Positions 31,866 to 40,587 of a stretch of DNA of 64,000 nt are shown here, in pieces (positions within the stretch are counted from its first letter, which is position 1; each line of letters starts with the position of its first letter). The position numbers and the translations under genes are program-made. Below the pieces are notes generated by a model. That model did not search any database. It had not been told where the DNA came from and was given only the letters and a program-made list of their open reading frames with translations. The stretch is from Pandoraea sputorum (GTDB taxonomy: Bacteria > Pseudomonadota > Gammaproteobacteria > Burkholderiales > Burkholderiaceae), in contig NZ_CP010431.2 of the NCBI RefSeq assembly GCF_000814845.2, positions 5,084,001 through 5,148,000 on the forward strand, given 5' to 3'.

Positions 31866-33161
31866 ATGACCACCGCCTTGCCGCTCGAGCCGATCGAGAA
31901 AGCGAGCCTCGACGAACTGCGCGCCCTTCAGCTCGACCGACTGAAGACGACGCTGCGGCATGCCTATGAGAATTCACCGGTGTATCGCCGGAAGTTCGAA
32001 GAGGCCGGCGTCCACCCGGACGAACTGACCTCGCTGGCCGATCTGGCCAAGTTCCCGTTCACGACGAAGCAGGATCTGCGCGACAGCTATCCCTTCGGCA
32101 TGTTCGCGGTGCCGATGGAACAGGTCTCGCGCGTGCATGCGTCCTCGGGGACGACGGGCAAGCCGACGGTCGTGGGCTACACCGCCAACGACATCAGCAC
32201 GTGGGCCGATCTGGTCGCGCGCTCGATTCGCGCCTCCGGTGCGCGTCGCGGTGACAAGGTGCACATCAGCTATGGCTACGGCCTGTTCACGGGCGGTCTC
32301 GGTGCACACTACGGCGCAGAACGCGCGGGCCTGACGGTGATTCCGTTCGGCGGCGGTCAGACCGAGAAGCAGGTGCAGCTGATTCAGGACTTCAAGCCGG
32401 ACATCATTATGGTGACGCCGAGCTACATGCTCGCGATTGCCGACGAACTGGAACGTCAGGGCATCGTGGCGGCGGAATCGTCGCTGCGCATCGGCATCTT
32501 CGGCGCGGAGCCGTGGACGAACGACATGCGCACCGCCATCGAGAAGCGCATGGGCATCGACGCGGTCGACATTTACGGCCTGTCGGAAGTGATGGGGCCG
32601 GGCGTGGCGTGCGAGTGCGCCGAGACGAAGGACGGCCCGACCATCTGGGAAGATCACTTCTATCCCGAAATCATCGATCCGGACACGGGAGAAGTGCTGC
32701 CCGACGGCGAGTTCGGCGAACTGGTGTTTACGTCTCTCACGAAGGAAGCGCTGCCGATCATTCGTTACCGCACGCGCGATCTCACGCGTTTGCTGCCAGG
32801 CACGGCGCGCACGATGCGTCGTATGGAGAAGATCACCGGTCGCTCGGACGACATGATGATCATTCGCGGCGTGAACGTCTTCCCGTCGCAGATCGAGGAA
32901 TTGCTGCTGCGTCAGCCGGTGCTTTCCCCGCACTACCAGATCATTCTGGACAAGGAAGGCCCGATGGACACGATGGCGGTGGACGTCGAAGCGGCCGTCG
33001 GATGCGACGACGCGGCTGCGTTGCAGGCGGCCGGCGGTGAACTCAAGCGCGACATCAAGACGCTCATCGGCGTGTCGTGCGCGGTGCGCGTGAAGCCGGT
33101 CGGTGGCATCGAACGCTCCGTCGGTAAAGCGCGCCGGGTCGTGGACAAGCGCCCGCGCTGA
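31866..33161 (+). CDS. paaK: Phenylacetate-CoA ligase
   Basis: A 431-residue adenylate-forming ligase that activates phenylacetate to phenylacetyl-CoA, the entry step of the pathway. The AMP-binding motif SSGTTGKPTVVGYT (about residues 94-107), the YGLSEVMGPGVACEC segment and the C-terminal GRSDDMMIIRGVNVFPSQIE lid motif are all typical of PaaK. AGGAG ribosome site precedes the ATG. It ends the paa run at a strong terminator. The epoxidase genes paaABCDE are not in the window. Confidence 0.95.
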   Translation: MTTALPLEPIEKASLDELRALQLDRLKTTLRHAYENSPVYRRKFEEAGVHPDELTSLADLAKFPFTTKQDLRDSYPFGMFAVPMEQVSRVHASSGTTGKPTVVGYTANDISTWADLVARSIRASGARRGDKVHISYGYGLFTGGLGAHYGAERAGLTVIPFGGGQTEKQVQLIQDFKPDIIMVTPSYMLAIADELERQGIVAAESSLRIGIFGAEPWTNDMRTAIEKRMGIDAVDIYGLSEVMGPGVACECAETKDGPTIWEDHFYPEIIDPDTGEVLPDGEFGELVFTSLTKEALPIIRYRTRDLTRLLPGTARTMRRMEKITGRSDDMMIIRGVNVFPSQIEELLLRQPVLSPHYQIILDKEGPMDTMAVDVEAAVGCDDAAALQAAGGELKRDIKTLIGVSCAVRVKPVGGIERSVGKARRVVDKRPR

Positions 33162-33187
33162 GCGATTAGCCCACGCTCGTCAGCATG

Positions 33188-33217
33188 AAAAAAGCCCGCG
33201 ACCTTCGCGGGCTTTTT
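33188..33217. terminator. Terminator between paaK and mltA
   Basis: Stem GCCCGCGA (33194-33201) and TCGCGGGC (33205-33212) with a 3-nt loop, flanked by an A-run and a T-run. It can act for both convergent transcripts. Confidence 0.92.
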
Positions 33218-33260
33218 CTTGGATGTCGGAACTTGCCAGACTTATCGGAAGCAATCCGGC

Positions 33261-34403
33261 TTACTGGTTCGGCAGGAACACCCACATCTTGCCGCTCTGG
33301 CGCATGCGTCCGGCCAGATCGCCTGCATCGTCGCCCAGTCCCCAGAAGAAGTCCGCACGAACGCCGCCCTTGATCGCACTGCCGGTGTCCTGCGCGAACA
33401 TCAGCCGGTTGATCGGCGAATTGGCCTGCGGCCCGAACGGCGGACGCGTCGTCGACAGGAACACGGGGCTGCCCAGCGGGATCGACGCCGGATCGACGGC
33501 AATCGAGCGCTCTGCCGTCAACGGCACACCCAGCGCGCCGATGGGGCCTTCAATGCCGCCCACGCCGTGGTTCGGCATCTCGCGGAAGAAGACGAAACGC
33601 GGATTCACGTCGAGCAACGCATCGACGCGCGACGGGTTCGCGCGCGCCCAGGCACGAATACCCTGCATCGTCGCCTGCGCCGCCGTGATCTCGCCGCGAT
33701 CGATCAGCCAGCGGCCAATCGACTTGTACGGCTGATCGTTGTTGCCGCCATAACCCACGCGCATGATCGAACCGTCGTCGAGCACAACCTGCCCGGAGCC
33801 CTGCACTTGCAGGAAGAACGCCTCGATGGGATCGTCGACGTACACCAGCTCGTAACCGCGCAACATGCCGCTGCGCATCAGTTCGGCGCGGGCAGGAAGC
33901 GATCCGGCCTTGCGTCCGGCGGGCCATTTGTACAGCGGCGTCTGATAGACCCCGCCGCGCACGCGCGAGCCGTGGAGCAACGGTTCGTAGTAACCGGTGA
34001 TCAGGCCCGTCTGCGTCCCATCGGAATTCGCAATGCGAAACGGCGTAAAGTACTGCTCAAAGAACTGGCGCACGGAGGCCGCGTCGAGATCGTCAAGCTG
34101 TTCGGAGGCCCGGCAAGCCGGTTGCCACTTCGTCTGACGGCCCAGCTTCACGCAGGTTTGCGCGAGTGCAAGGCGTGCGCCGATCAGGGAATCGTCCTGC
34201 CAGCCATCGACATCGGCCCACGTCACGGCCTGCATACGTCCCGCACCGGACGGGGGCGTTGCTACATTCGACGGCGGAACGCCTGGACGCGACGGGGTCG
34301 ACGGAGGCACACTCGAACAACCATAGAGCAATGCGGCAAACGCGGCGAGCGCCAGGCCCCGGCCAGCGCGCCACCGCCCGAACACATTCAGGAAGAGCGT
34401 CAT
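33261..34403 (-). CDS. mltA: Membrane-bound lytic murein transglycosylase A
   Basis: A 380-residue outer-membrane lipoprotein that cleaves peptidoglycan glycan strands. The signal peptide ends in a lipobox LLYGCSS (Cys near residue 24). The C-terminal 3D domain with its catalytic Asp shows as QDTGSAIKGGVRADFFWG, and VGYGGNNDQPYKSIGRW is another family signature. The ATG at 34403 gives a proper signal peptide but has no visible ribosome site; the frame is open upstream. Its start overlaps the start of the divergent small ORF by 2 bp. Confidence 0.92.
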   Translation of the reverse strand: MTLFLNVFGRWRAGRGLALAAFAALLYGCSSVPPSTPSRPGVPPSNVATPPSGAGRMQAVTWADVDGWQDDSLIGARLALAQTCVKLGRQTKWQPACRASEQLDDLDAASVRQFFEQYFTPFRIANSDGTQTGLITGYYEPLLHGSRVRGGVYQTPLYKWPAGRKAGSLPARAELMRSGMLRGYELVYVDDPIEAFFLQVQGSGQVVLDDGSIMRVGYGGNNDQPYKSIGRWLIDRGEITAAQATMQGIRAWARANPSRVDALLDVNPRFVFFREMPNHGVGGIEGPIGALGVPLTAERSIAVDPASIPLGSPVFLSTTRPPFGPQANSPINRLMFAQDTGSAIKGGVRADFFWGLGDDAGDLAGRMRQSGKMWVFLPNQ

Positions 34404-34644
34404 GAGTAATCTGTTCGATGAATATCCGGCCCTGCTGGTGTTGCCGGAGGTGTTGCTGGCGATCGTGATCGTCGCCGCTATCGTGATCTTGCGACGCAAG
34501 CCGTCGCCCGGACGCAGGGTTCGCCAGATGCGCGCCACTCGGCCGATGCCGAGCGACACGGTGGACGGAGTGGATCCTGTCGACCCACGCGACGCGTCCA
34601 GCGACCCGCTCAAGAAGGAAGACTGGTCCGACGACCGTCGCTGA
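34402..34644 (+). CDS. Small single-helix membrane protein, unknown function
   Basis: An 80-residue frame. Residues 9-30 form one hydrophobic helix (ALLVLPEVLLAIVIVAAIVI), followed by a basic patch RRKPSPGRR and an acidic, Asp-rich tail. I do not recognise a family. An AGGAAG ribosome site lies 9 nt ahead of the ATG, better than that of the divergent mltA, whose start codon it overlaps by 2 bp. It converges with apaG. Plausible but not proven. Confidence 0.5.
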   Translation: MSNLFDEYPALLVLPEVLLAIVIVAAIVILRRKPSPGRRVRQMRATRPMPSDTVDGVDPVDPRDASSDPLKKEDWSDDRR

Positions 34645-34689
34645 CGCGCCAGTCTGTCGAACCACGCCAACGGTGCGCGCATGCCGGAC

Positions 34690-35064
34690 TCAGTGGAGCG
34701 TGCGCGGCATGGTCAGCGCGAATTCCGCGATGGGCGCTTCGAAGCGCGTGCCGTCCTCAGCCACACAGAAGTATTCGCCGCGCATGGTGCCCACCGGCGT
34801 GGCGACCATCGCCCAGCTCGTGTATTCGAACTGTTCGCCCGGCTGGAGGAACGGCTGATGTCCGACCACGCCCAGCCCGTTCACTTCCTGGACTTTGTTG
34901 TCGCCGTCGGTAATCACCCAGTGACGCGAAATCAGCTGTGCTGGCACCTCGCCGCTGTTGCGAATGGTGATCGTGTAGGCGAAGGCAAACTGCCGCCGAT
35001 CCGGTTCCGATTGTTCCGGGAGGTACTGCGGACGCACGGTGACGGTGAATTCGTACTGGCTCAT
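34690..35064 (-). CDS. apaG: ApaG (CorD) domain protein
   Basis: A 124-residue single-domain protein with the fibronectin-III-like ApaG fold. The conserved NGLGVVGHQPFLQPGEQFEY segment is present. In bacteria it is linked to cobalt/magnesium and Ap4A metabolism, though the biochemical role is unsettled. The ATG at 35064 (MSQYEFTV) matches the family start; the frame is open upstream. It is divergent from rpe, a common neighbourhood in Burkholderiales. Confidence 0.95.
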   Translation of the reverse strand: MSQYEFTVTVRPQYLPEQSEPDRRQFAFAYTITIRNSGEVPAQLISRHWVITDGDNKVQEVNGLGVVGHQPFLQPGEQFEYTSWAMVATPVGTMRGEYFCVAEDGTRFEAPIAEFALTMPRTLH

Positions 35065-35374
35065 CGGGTGTTCCTGTAGCGCATGCGTGCTCTCTGATGT
35101 TGTTCTGGTCTGACTCTTATGGGACTGCGGCGGGTTCCAGCAGCGTGACAGGCGAAAAACATAAATGCTGTCCCGTTTTGCAAGGCATTCTGCGGCAAGT
35201 CGTCGCGGGTCGCAACCAGCAAACGCCCTTCGAATGTCCGCCAGACGCCCCCCGGAACATTCGCTCGCTGTATCCCACGGAAAGGCTTTCCGGCCGGGGC
35301 CTCCGGCACGCAACGGGCAAGCGTCATGTGAAAGCTTTAAAATAGCGCTTTTGACGCCTTCCCCCTGCCCTGCC
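35065..35374. other. Divergent promoter region of apaG and rpe
   Basis: 310 bp with no convincing gene. A TAAAAT (35338-35343) about 30 nt upstream of the rpe start could be a -10 but has no good -35 partner. The region around 35150-35170 is AT-richer. Nothing else was identified. Confidence 0.35.
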
Positions 35375-36055
35375 ATGACGCAATTCTGTATCGCCCCCAG
35401 CATCCTGTCCGCCGACTTTGCCCGGCTGGGCGAAGAAGTCCGTAACGTCGTGGCGGCGGGCGCCGACTGGATTCACTTCGACGTGATGGACAACCATTAC
35501 GTTCCCAACCTGACGATCGGCCCGATGGTCTGCGAAGCCATTCGCCCGCACGTGGACGTGCCCATCGACGTGCACCTGATGGTGCGCCCGGTCGACCGCA
35601 TCGTGCCCGACTTCGCCAAGGCCGGTGCCAATCTGATCACGTTCCACCCGGAAGCCTCGGAACACGTGGACCGCACGCTGAGCCTGATTCGCGACAACGG
35701 CTGCAAGGCCGGTCTCGTCTTCAACCCGGGCACCCCGCTGCATTATCTCGATCACGTGATGGATCGCCTGGACATGGTGCTCATCATGTCGGTCAACCCC
35801 GGTTTCGGTGGCCAGTCGTTCATTCCGGAAGCACTCAACAAGCTGCGCGCCGTGCGCGCCCGTATCGACGCGTACACCGCCGAGACCGGTCGTGAGATCC
35901 GTCTCGAGATCGACGGCGGCGTGAAGGTCGACAACATCGCCGAAATCGCGGCGGCAGGCGCGGACACGTTCGTCGCCGGTTCGGCCATCTTCGGCAAACC
36001 CGACTACAAGGCGGTAATCGATCAGATGCGTGCCCAACTCGCGAGCGTCGCATGA
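35375..36055 (+). CDS. rpe: Ribulose-phosphate 3-epimerase
   Basis: A 226-residue TIM-barrel epimerase interconverting ribulose-5-phosphate and xylulose-5-phosphate. The metal-binding segment [17 protein letters not shown] (about residues 33-49), [20 protein letters not shown] and EIDGGVK are all conserved. The ATG at 35375 ([15 protein letters not shown]) matches family starts. The last codons overlap gph by 4 bp (ATGA), so the two are coupled. Confidence 0.97.
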   Translation: MTQFCIAPSILSADFARLGEEVRNVVAAGADWIHFDVMDNHYVPNLTIGPMVCEAIRPHVDVPIDVHLMVRPVDRIVPDFAKAGANLITFHPEASEHVDRTLSLIRDNGCKAGLVFNPGTPLHYLDHVMDRLDMVLIMSVNPGFGGQSFIPEALNKLRAVRARIDAYTAETGREIRLEIDGGVKVDNIAEIAAAGADTFVAGSAIFGKPDYKAVIDQMRAQLASVA

Positions 36056-36768
36056 TCCAGAATCCGCATCTTCAACTGGACGGCATCCGCGCGGTGCTGA
36101 TCGACCTCGACGGTACGCTCGTCGACACCGCAGGCGACTTCGGCGTCGCATTGAACGCCATGCTCGCCGACCTTGGCGCCGAACCGGTGCCGGTCGAACG
36201 TCTGATGACGTTCGTCGGCAAGGGCACAGCCAACCTCGTGCGCAAGACACTCGCCGAGCGCTTCCCCGAGTCGGACATCGACGCGCTGTTCGAGCGTGCG
36301 CAAGACAAGTACGAAGCCGTCTACACGTCGATCAACGGCGAGAACACGGTGCTCTATCCCGAAGTGCGCGAAGGGCTGGCCGCGTTGCGCGAAGCCGGTC
36401 TGCCGGTGGCCTGCATCACGAACAAGCAGCATCGCTTCGCGGTCGACCTGCTCGCACACTACGGCCTGGGCGATCAGTTCGACCTCGTGTACGGTGGCGA
36501 CTCGTGGCCCAAGCGCAAGCCGGACCCGATGCCGCTCGTCAAAGCGTGTGAAGCGTTCGGTGTGACGCCTGCGCAAACGGTGCTCGTCGGCGACTCAGGT
36601 AACGACGCGCAGGCCGCCCGTGCTGCGGGCTGCCGCTCGCTCACGGTGCCGTACGGCTACAACCATGGCGAATCTATACAAACGATCGACACGGATGGTA
36701 TAGTCGCCTCAATTCTGGGCGCAGCCCGGGCGATTCTGCCCAAGGCGACGTCCGCACTGGCGAACTGA
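36052..36768 (+). CDS. gph: Phosphoglycolate phosphatase
   Basis: A 238-residue HAD-superfamily phosphatase. Motif I is [12 protein letters not shown] (about residues 16-27), motif II CITNKQ, motif III KRKPDP, and the [10 protein letters not shown] segment carries motif IV. It removes 2-phosphoglycolate arising from DNA repair. Coupled to rpe by a 4-bp overlap and upstream of trpE, the standard order in beta- and gammaproteobacteria. Near its 3' end two rare ATA Ile codons fall within promoter-like sequence (see trpE promoter). Confidence 0.93.
   Translation: MIQNPHLQLDGIRAVLIDLDGTLVDTAGDFGVALNAMLADLGAEPVPVERLMTFVGKGTANLVRKTLAERFPESDIDALFERAQDKYEAVYTSINGENTVLYPEVREGLAALREAGLPVACITNKQHRFAVDLLAHYGLGDQFDLVYGGDSWPKRKPDPMPLVKACEAFGVTPAQTVLVGDSGNDAQAARAAGCRSLTVPYGYNHGESIQTIDTDGIVASILGAARAILPKATSALAN
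36675..36704 (+). promoter_or_regulatory. Candidate trpE promoter inside the 3' end of gph
   Basis: TATACA (36675-36680) and TATAGT (36699-36704) are separated by 18 nt. The two halves also form an inverted repeat, CTATAC (36674-36679) and GTATAG (36698-36703). Both force rare ATA codons on gph, which suggests the DNA is constrained for another reason. It lies about 118 nt before the leader peptide start codon. Confidence 0.4.
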
Positions 36769-36828
36769 ATTCGTCACCTTCCACACTGCATTCAAGCAAT
36801 GTTCCTGAACAAGAAACGGAGTCTTAGC

Positions 36829-36873
36829 GTGATCGACCGGGGGGCCTGGCCCTGGCGACGCTGGTCCTGCTGA
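36829..36873 (+). CDS. trpL: Putative trp leader peptide upstream of trpE
   Basis: A 14-codon ORF starting with GTG, reading VIDRGAWPWRRWSC, with Trp codons at positions 7, 9 and 12. A GGAG ribosome site sits 7 nt before the start. It is followed within 20 nt by hairpin-forming sequence that ends in TTTCTT. Trp-rich peptide plus terminator upstream of trpE is the signature of ribosome-mediated attenuation. Too short to be supported by homology; the call rests on pattern and position. Confidence 0.65.
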   Translation: MIDRGAWPWRRWSC

Positions 36874-36892
36874 ACCCTTCCCAAGGGGTGGC

Positions 36893-36930
36893 CGGGACCG
36901 CCGAAGCTCGTCTTCGGCAACCCGTTTCTT
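36893..36930 (+). terminator. Candidate trpE attenuator
   Basis: A hairpin with GCCGAAG (36900-36906) and CTTCGGC (36912-36918) around a 5-nt loop, extended by CGGG (36893-36896) with CCCG (36921-36924), then TTTCTT. A competing upstream pairing, GGTCC (36863-36867, next to the last Trp codon) with GGACC (36895-36899), overlaps its 5' side, giving mutually exclusive structures. The remaining leader to 37197 also has a 9-bp GCGCGCCGT/ACGGCGCGC hairpin (36964-36986). No folding energy was computed. Confidence 0.5.
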
Positions 36931-37197
36931 GCATCGTTGTTGTTCCCAAGAAGTCATCAATCGGCGCGCCGTCCCTTACGGCGCGCGGATTCGTCGAGAC
37001 GCATCGTTTCTTCGGTTTTCGTCGCACCCTCGTTGTTGCATCGCCGATGCACGCGGGTTCGACGCGGACCGATGTGGACCGATAGGCCGCGACGTGGGTC
37101 AGCACATCCCACCCCGACACGACTCAGGTATTCTCAACGCCAATCCACGCCGATATCGCGGGACCGCCCGCCGGCAAACTTGCAGGCAGAGTGCAAC

Positions 37198-38703
37198 ATG
37201 ACCGAACTCGAATTCAAATCGCTGGCCAACCAGGGCTTCAACCGTATTCCGCTGATCGCCGAAGCCTTTGCCGATCTCGACACCCCGCTGTCGCTTTATC
37301 TCAAGCTGGCGTTGGGCGACCGTCGCGGTGCGAACACTTTCCTGCTGGAGTCCGTCGTCGGGGGCGAGCGCTTTGGCCGCTACTCCTTCATCGGCCTGTC
37401 CGCCCACACGCTGCTGCGCAGCTTCGGCCCGAAGACCGAAGTCGTGCGCGACGGCACCATCGTCGAGACGCATGAGGGCGATCCGCTCGAATTCATCACC
37501 CAGTTCCAGGCGCGCTTCAAAGTGGCGCTGCGCCCCGGCATGCCGCGTTTCTGCGGTGGCCTCGCCGGTTACTTCGGCTACGACGCCGTGCGCTACATCG
37601 AGAAGAAGCTCGCGCACACCGCACCGCGCGACGACCTGAATCTGCCGGACATCCAGTTGCTGCTCACCGAAGAACTCGCCGTGATCGACAACCTGACCGG
37701 CAAGCTCTACCTCATCATCTATGCGGACCCCACGCAGCCGGAAGCCTATTCGAAGGCACGCCTGCGTCTGCGCGAGCTGCGCGCGCGCCTGAAAGCACCG
37801 GTCGACGCCCCCGTCACGTCCGGTAGCGTGCGCACCGAGACCTTCCGCGAATTCGCCAAGCCGGACTATCTGGCCGCCGTCGCCAAAGCGAAGGAAGCCA
37901 TCGCCGCCGGTGAACTGATGCAGGTGCAGGTCGGCCAGCGCCTCATCAAGCCGTACCGCGACGCCCCCCTCTCGCTTTATCGCGCGCTGCGCTCGCTCAA
38001 CCCGTCGCCGTATATGTACTTCTACAACTTCGGCGACTTCCAGGTCGTGGGCGCATCGCCGGAGATTCTGGTGCGTCAGGAACGTCGTCAGACGCCCGAC
38101 GGCGAACACGAGATCGTGACGATTCGTCCGCTCGCCGGCACGCGTCCTCGCGGCGCGACGCCCGAGCGCGACGCCGAACTGGCGAAGGAGTTGCTTGGCG
38201 ATCCGAAGGAAATTGCCGAACACGTGATGCTGATCGATCTGGCTCGCAACGACGTGGGCCGCATCGCGCAAACCGGCACCGTCGAAGTCACCGACAAGAT
38301 GGTCATCGAGAAGTACTCGCACGTGCAGCACATCGTGAGTTCGGTGGAAGGCCGTCTGCAACCGGGTCTGTCGAACATCGACGTGCTGCGCGCCACCTTC
38401 CCGGCGGGCACGCTCACCGGCGCACCGAAAGTGCGTGCGATGGAGCTGATCGACGAACTCGAACCGGTCAAGCGCGGCCTCTACGGCGGTGCAGTGGGCT
38501 ACCTGTCGTTCGGCGGTGAAATGGACGTGGCCATCGCGATTCGCACCGGCGTGGTGAAGGACGGCAATCTGTACGTGCAGGCCGCCGCCGGCATCGTGGC
38601 CGACTCGGTGCCCGAATCGGAATGGCAAGAGACGGAGAACAAGGCGCGCGCCGTGCTACGTGCGGCCGAACAGGTGCAGGACGGACTCGACGCAGAGTAC
38701 TGA
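37198..38703 (+). CDS. trpE: Anthranilate synthase component I
   Basis: A 501-residue chorismate-binding enzyme that forms anthranilate with ammonia from TrpG. The N-terminal region contains LLESVVGGERFGRYSFIG, with the LLES element expected for tryptophan feedback binding; the catalytic half has YMYFYNFGDFQVVGASPE, TIRPLAGTRPRG and GTLTGAPKVRAM motifs. ATG at 37198 is chosen by family length. The leader is 429 bp and carries an apparent attenuator. Its partner trpG is about 15 kb downstream rather than adjacent, and a strong terminator follows trpE. Confidence 0.96.
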   Translation: MTELEFKSLANQGFNRIPLIAEAFADLDTPLSLYLKLALGDRRGANTFLLESVVGGERFGRYSFIGLSAHTLLRSFGPKTEVVRDGTIVETHEGDPLEFITQFQARFKVALRPGMPRFCGGLAGYFGYDAVRYIEKKLAHTAPRDDLNLPDIQLLLTEELAVIDNLTGKLYLIIYADPTQPEAYSKARLRLRELRARLKAPVDAPVTSGSVRTETFREFAKPDYLAAVAKAKEAIAAGELMQVQVGQRLIKPYRDAPLSLYRALRSLNPSPYMYFYNFGDFQVVGASPEILVRQERRQTPDGEHEIVTIRPLAGTRPRGATPERDAELAKELLGDPKEIAEHVMLIDLARNDVGRIAQTGTVEVTDKMVIEKYSHVQHIVSSVEGRLQPGLSNIDVLRATFPAGTLTGAPKVRAMELIDELEPVKRGLYGGAVGYLSFGGEMDVAIAIRTGVVKDGNLYVQAAAGIVADSVPESEWQETENKARAVLRAAEQVQDGLDAEY

Positions 38704-38800
38704 TCCCTGCACCCTCACACCGCTGCACCAATGTGAAGCGCATTGCCGTTTAAAACGCAACACGCTTCCCTACATTGCATGTCGGTGACACTTCGCCCGG

Positions 38801-38845
38801 AAAGGCCTCGAATCGACGCTCTAGTCGATTCGGGGCCTTTGTTGA
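38801..38845 (+). terminator. trpE terminator
   Basis: A 17-bp stem, AAAGGCCTCGAATCGAC (38801-38817) with its complement (38824-38840, one G-T wobble), around a 6-nt loop, followed by a T-rich tail. It indicates that trpE transcription ends here and that trpGDC needs its own promoter. Confidence 0.9.
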
Positions 38846-38942
38846 TTTAGCACAACCGTTCGCTTTTTTCGACCACTTTGGTATACGCCGATTGACGTCT
38901 CCCACGATATAGTTAGGTGTCCGTCGGGAGGTCGAAGCTTCT

Positions 38943-40568
38943 ATGGCGAAACCATGCAATCCACGTATGCGTTCCGACATCGCGAATATCCGAGCGATGT
39001 CCTCAACGTCCGTCAGACCCAGTCGGCCCAATAGGCCCAATAGGTCCAATAGGTCCAACCCACTCATATCGATCACGGCTGCGCTTACCGCTGCCGTGCT
39101 CAGTGGCTGTATCTCGATGGCGCCCACTTACGAGCGCCCCGCCGCCCCTGTCGCCAATGTGTGGACGCCGGATGTCAGCGCCTCGCCCGCCACGGCAACG
39201 GTGCAGCCCGCATCCGCGCTCGACTGGCGTGAGTACTTCGCCGATCCGCAGCTACGTAGCTTCATCGACACCGCCCTCGCGAACAATCGCGATCTGCGCG
39301 TCGCGTTAGCGCGTGTGGAACAGGCCCGCGCGGTGTACGGCATTCAACGTGCCGATCTATTTCCTTCCGCAGGCATCGGCGCGAGCGGCACACGGCAACG
39401 TCTGCCCGGCGACCTGAGCCTGACCGGCAATCCCTACATCAGCAGCCAGTATCAGGTCGGCCTTGGCCTGTCGACATGGGAGCTGGACTTCTGGGGTCGT
39501 ATCCGCAATCTAAAAGACGCCGCGCTCGACGACTACCTTGCATCCGACGCCTCGCGCCGCGCACTGGAACTCAGCCTGATCTCGCAAGTTGCGCAGACGT
39601 GGCTGAGTCTGCGCGAATTCGACGAACGCATCGCGCTCGCGCAGCAAACGGTCGACAGCCGCGCCGAGTCGCTGCGTATCTTCACGCGACGCGAGCAAGT
39701 CGGCTCGACGTCGAAGCTCGATCTCACGGAGGTGACCACGCTCTGGCAACAAGCGCGGGCGCTCGTCACCCAACTCGAACAGCAGCGCGCAGCGCAGGCT
39801 CACGCGTTGCAGGTGCTTGTCGGCGTGCCCATCGACACCTCACCGCAAGCGCTCGATCGCACGGTCGACGATGCCAGCCTGATGCGCGAGCTCGACCCCG
39901 GCTTACCGTCCTCGTTGCTGGAGGATCGTCCGGACATCATCGCGGCGGAGTATCAACTGCGAGCAGCGCATGCCAACATCGGCGCAGCCCGCGCCGCGTT
40001 CTTCCCGCAGATCACGCTGACGGGCTCCGTCGGCACGGCAAGCAGCGCACTCGACGGCCTGTTCAAAGCAGGCAGCGCCGCGTGGACTTTCACCCCGAGC
40101 ATCAACATTCCGATCTTTCAGGGCGGACGCCTCGTCAACAACCTCGATCTCGCCGAAGCGCGTCGCGTAGAGTCCGTGGCGAATTACGAGAAAACGATTC
40201 AAGGCGCATTCCGTGACGTCGCCGATGCGTTGAGTGCACGCCGCTGGCTCGCCGAGCAGGTGACGATTCTGCAAGCAACGCAAGACGCACAGGCGGAACG
40301 CGCGCGCCTCGCCAAGCTGCGATACGACCACGGGGCCGCCGCGTTCCTCGAAGTCCTCGATGCACAGCGCGATCTCCTCGCGATCGAACAGACCACGGTG
40401 CAGACGCGACGCGCGCTGCTTTCCGCACGCGTGTCGCTCTACACAGCGCTCGGCGGCGGCAGCCGTCTGATGCCTGCGGCCGACACACCCTCGGGACTGT
40501 TCGGACAAACACCCCGCGTCGTCGAGCCATCGCCGGGACCGGCGAACGCAGCGCCGACCGTCCAATAA
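38943..40568 (+). CDS. NodT-family outer-membrane efflux lipoprotein (TolC-like channel)
   Basis: A 541-residue outer-membrane factor of the RND/MFP type. A lipobox VLSGCIS (Cys near residue 56) is preceded by an unusually long, basic N-region that contains four RPN/RSN tripeptide repeats. Two long alpha-helical/coiled-coil halves typical of TolC follow (DLRVALARVEQARAVYG; DLAEARRVESVANYEKTI). It should form the outer-membrane exit for the HlyD/RbbA/YhhJ system encoded directly downstream. The ATG at 38943 has a GGGAGG site 11 nt away; ATG codons at 38967 and 38997 are alternatives. Confidence 0.9.
   Translation: MAKPCNPRMRSDIANIRAMSSTSVRPSRPNRPNRSNRSNPLISITAALTAAVLSGCISMAPTYERPAAPVANVWTPDVSASPATATVQPASALDWREYFADPQLRSFIDTALANNRDLRVALARVEQARAVYGIQRADLFPSAGIGASGTRQRLPGDLSLTGNPYISSQYQVGLGLSTWELDFWGRIRNLKDAALDDYLASDASRRALELSLISQVAQTWLSLREFDERIALAQQTVDSRAESLRIFTRREQVGSTSKLDLTEVTTLWQQARALVTQLEQQRAAQAHALQVLVGVPIDTSPQALDRTVDDASLMRELDPGLPSSLLEDRPDIIAAEYQLRAAHANIGAARAAFFPQITLTGSVGTASSALDGLFKAGSAAWTFTPSINIPIFQGGRLVNNLDLAEARRVESVANYEKTIQGAFRDVADALSARRWLAEQVTILQATQDAQAERARLAKLRYDHGAAAFLEVLDAQRDLLAIEQTTVQTRRALLSARVSLYTALGGGSRLMPAADTPSGLFGQTPRVVEPSPGPANAAPTVQ
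39025..39060 (+). repeat. Four tandem 9-bp repeats in the efflux gene signal region
   Basis: Units CGGCCCAAT, AGGCCCAAT, AGGTCCAAT and AGGTCCAAC run head to tail and encode RPN-RPN-RSN-RSN in the n-region of the signal peptide. Because the unit is 9 bp, copy-number change would alter length without shifting the frame. Confidence 0.9.
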
Positions 40569-40587
40569 ATCAAAGAGGTCATAGAAC

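Noticed and set aside
39025..39060. Tandem 9-mers considered as a CRISPR remnant
   Set aside because: No spacers and in frame with the efflux gene; treated as a coding microsatellite.
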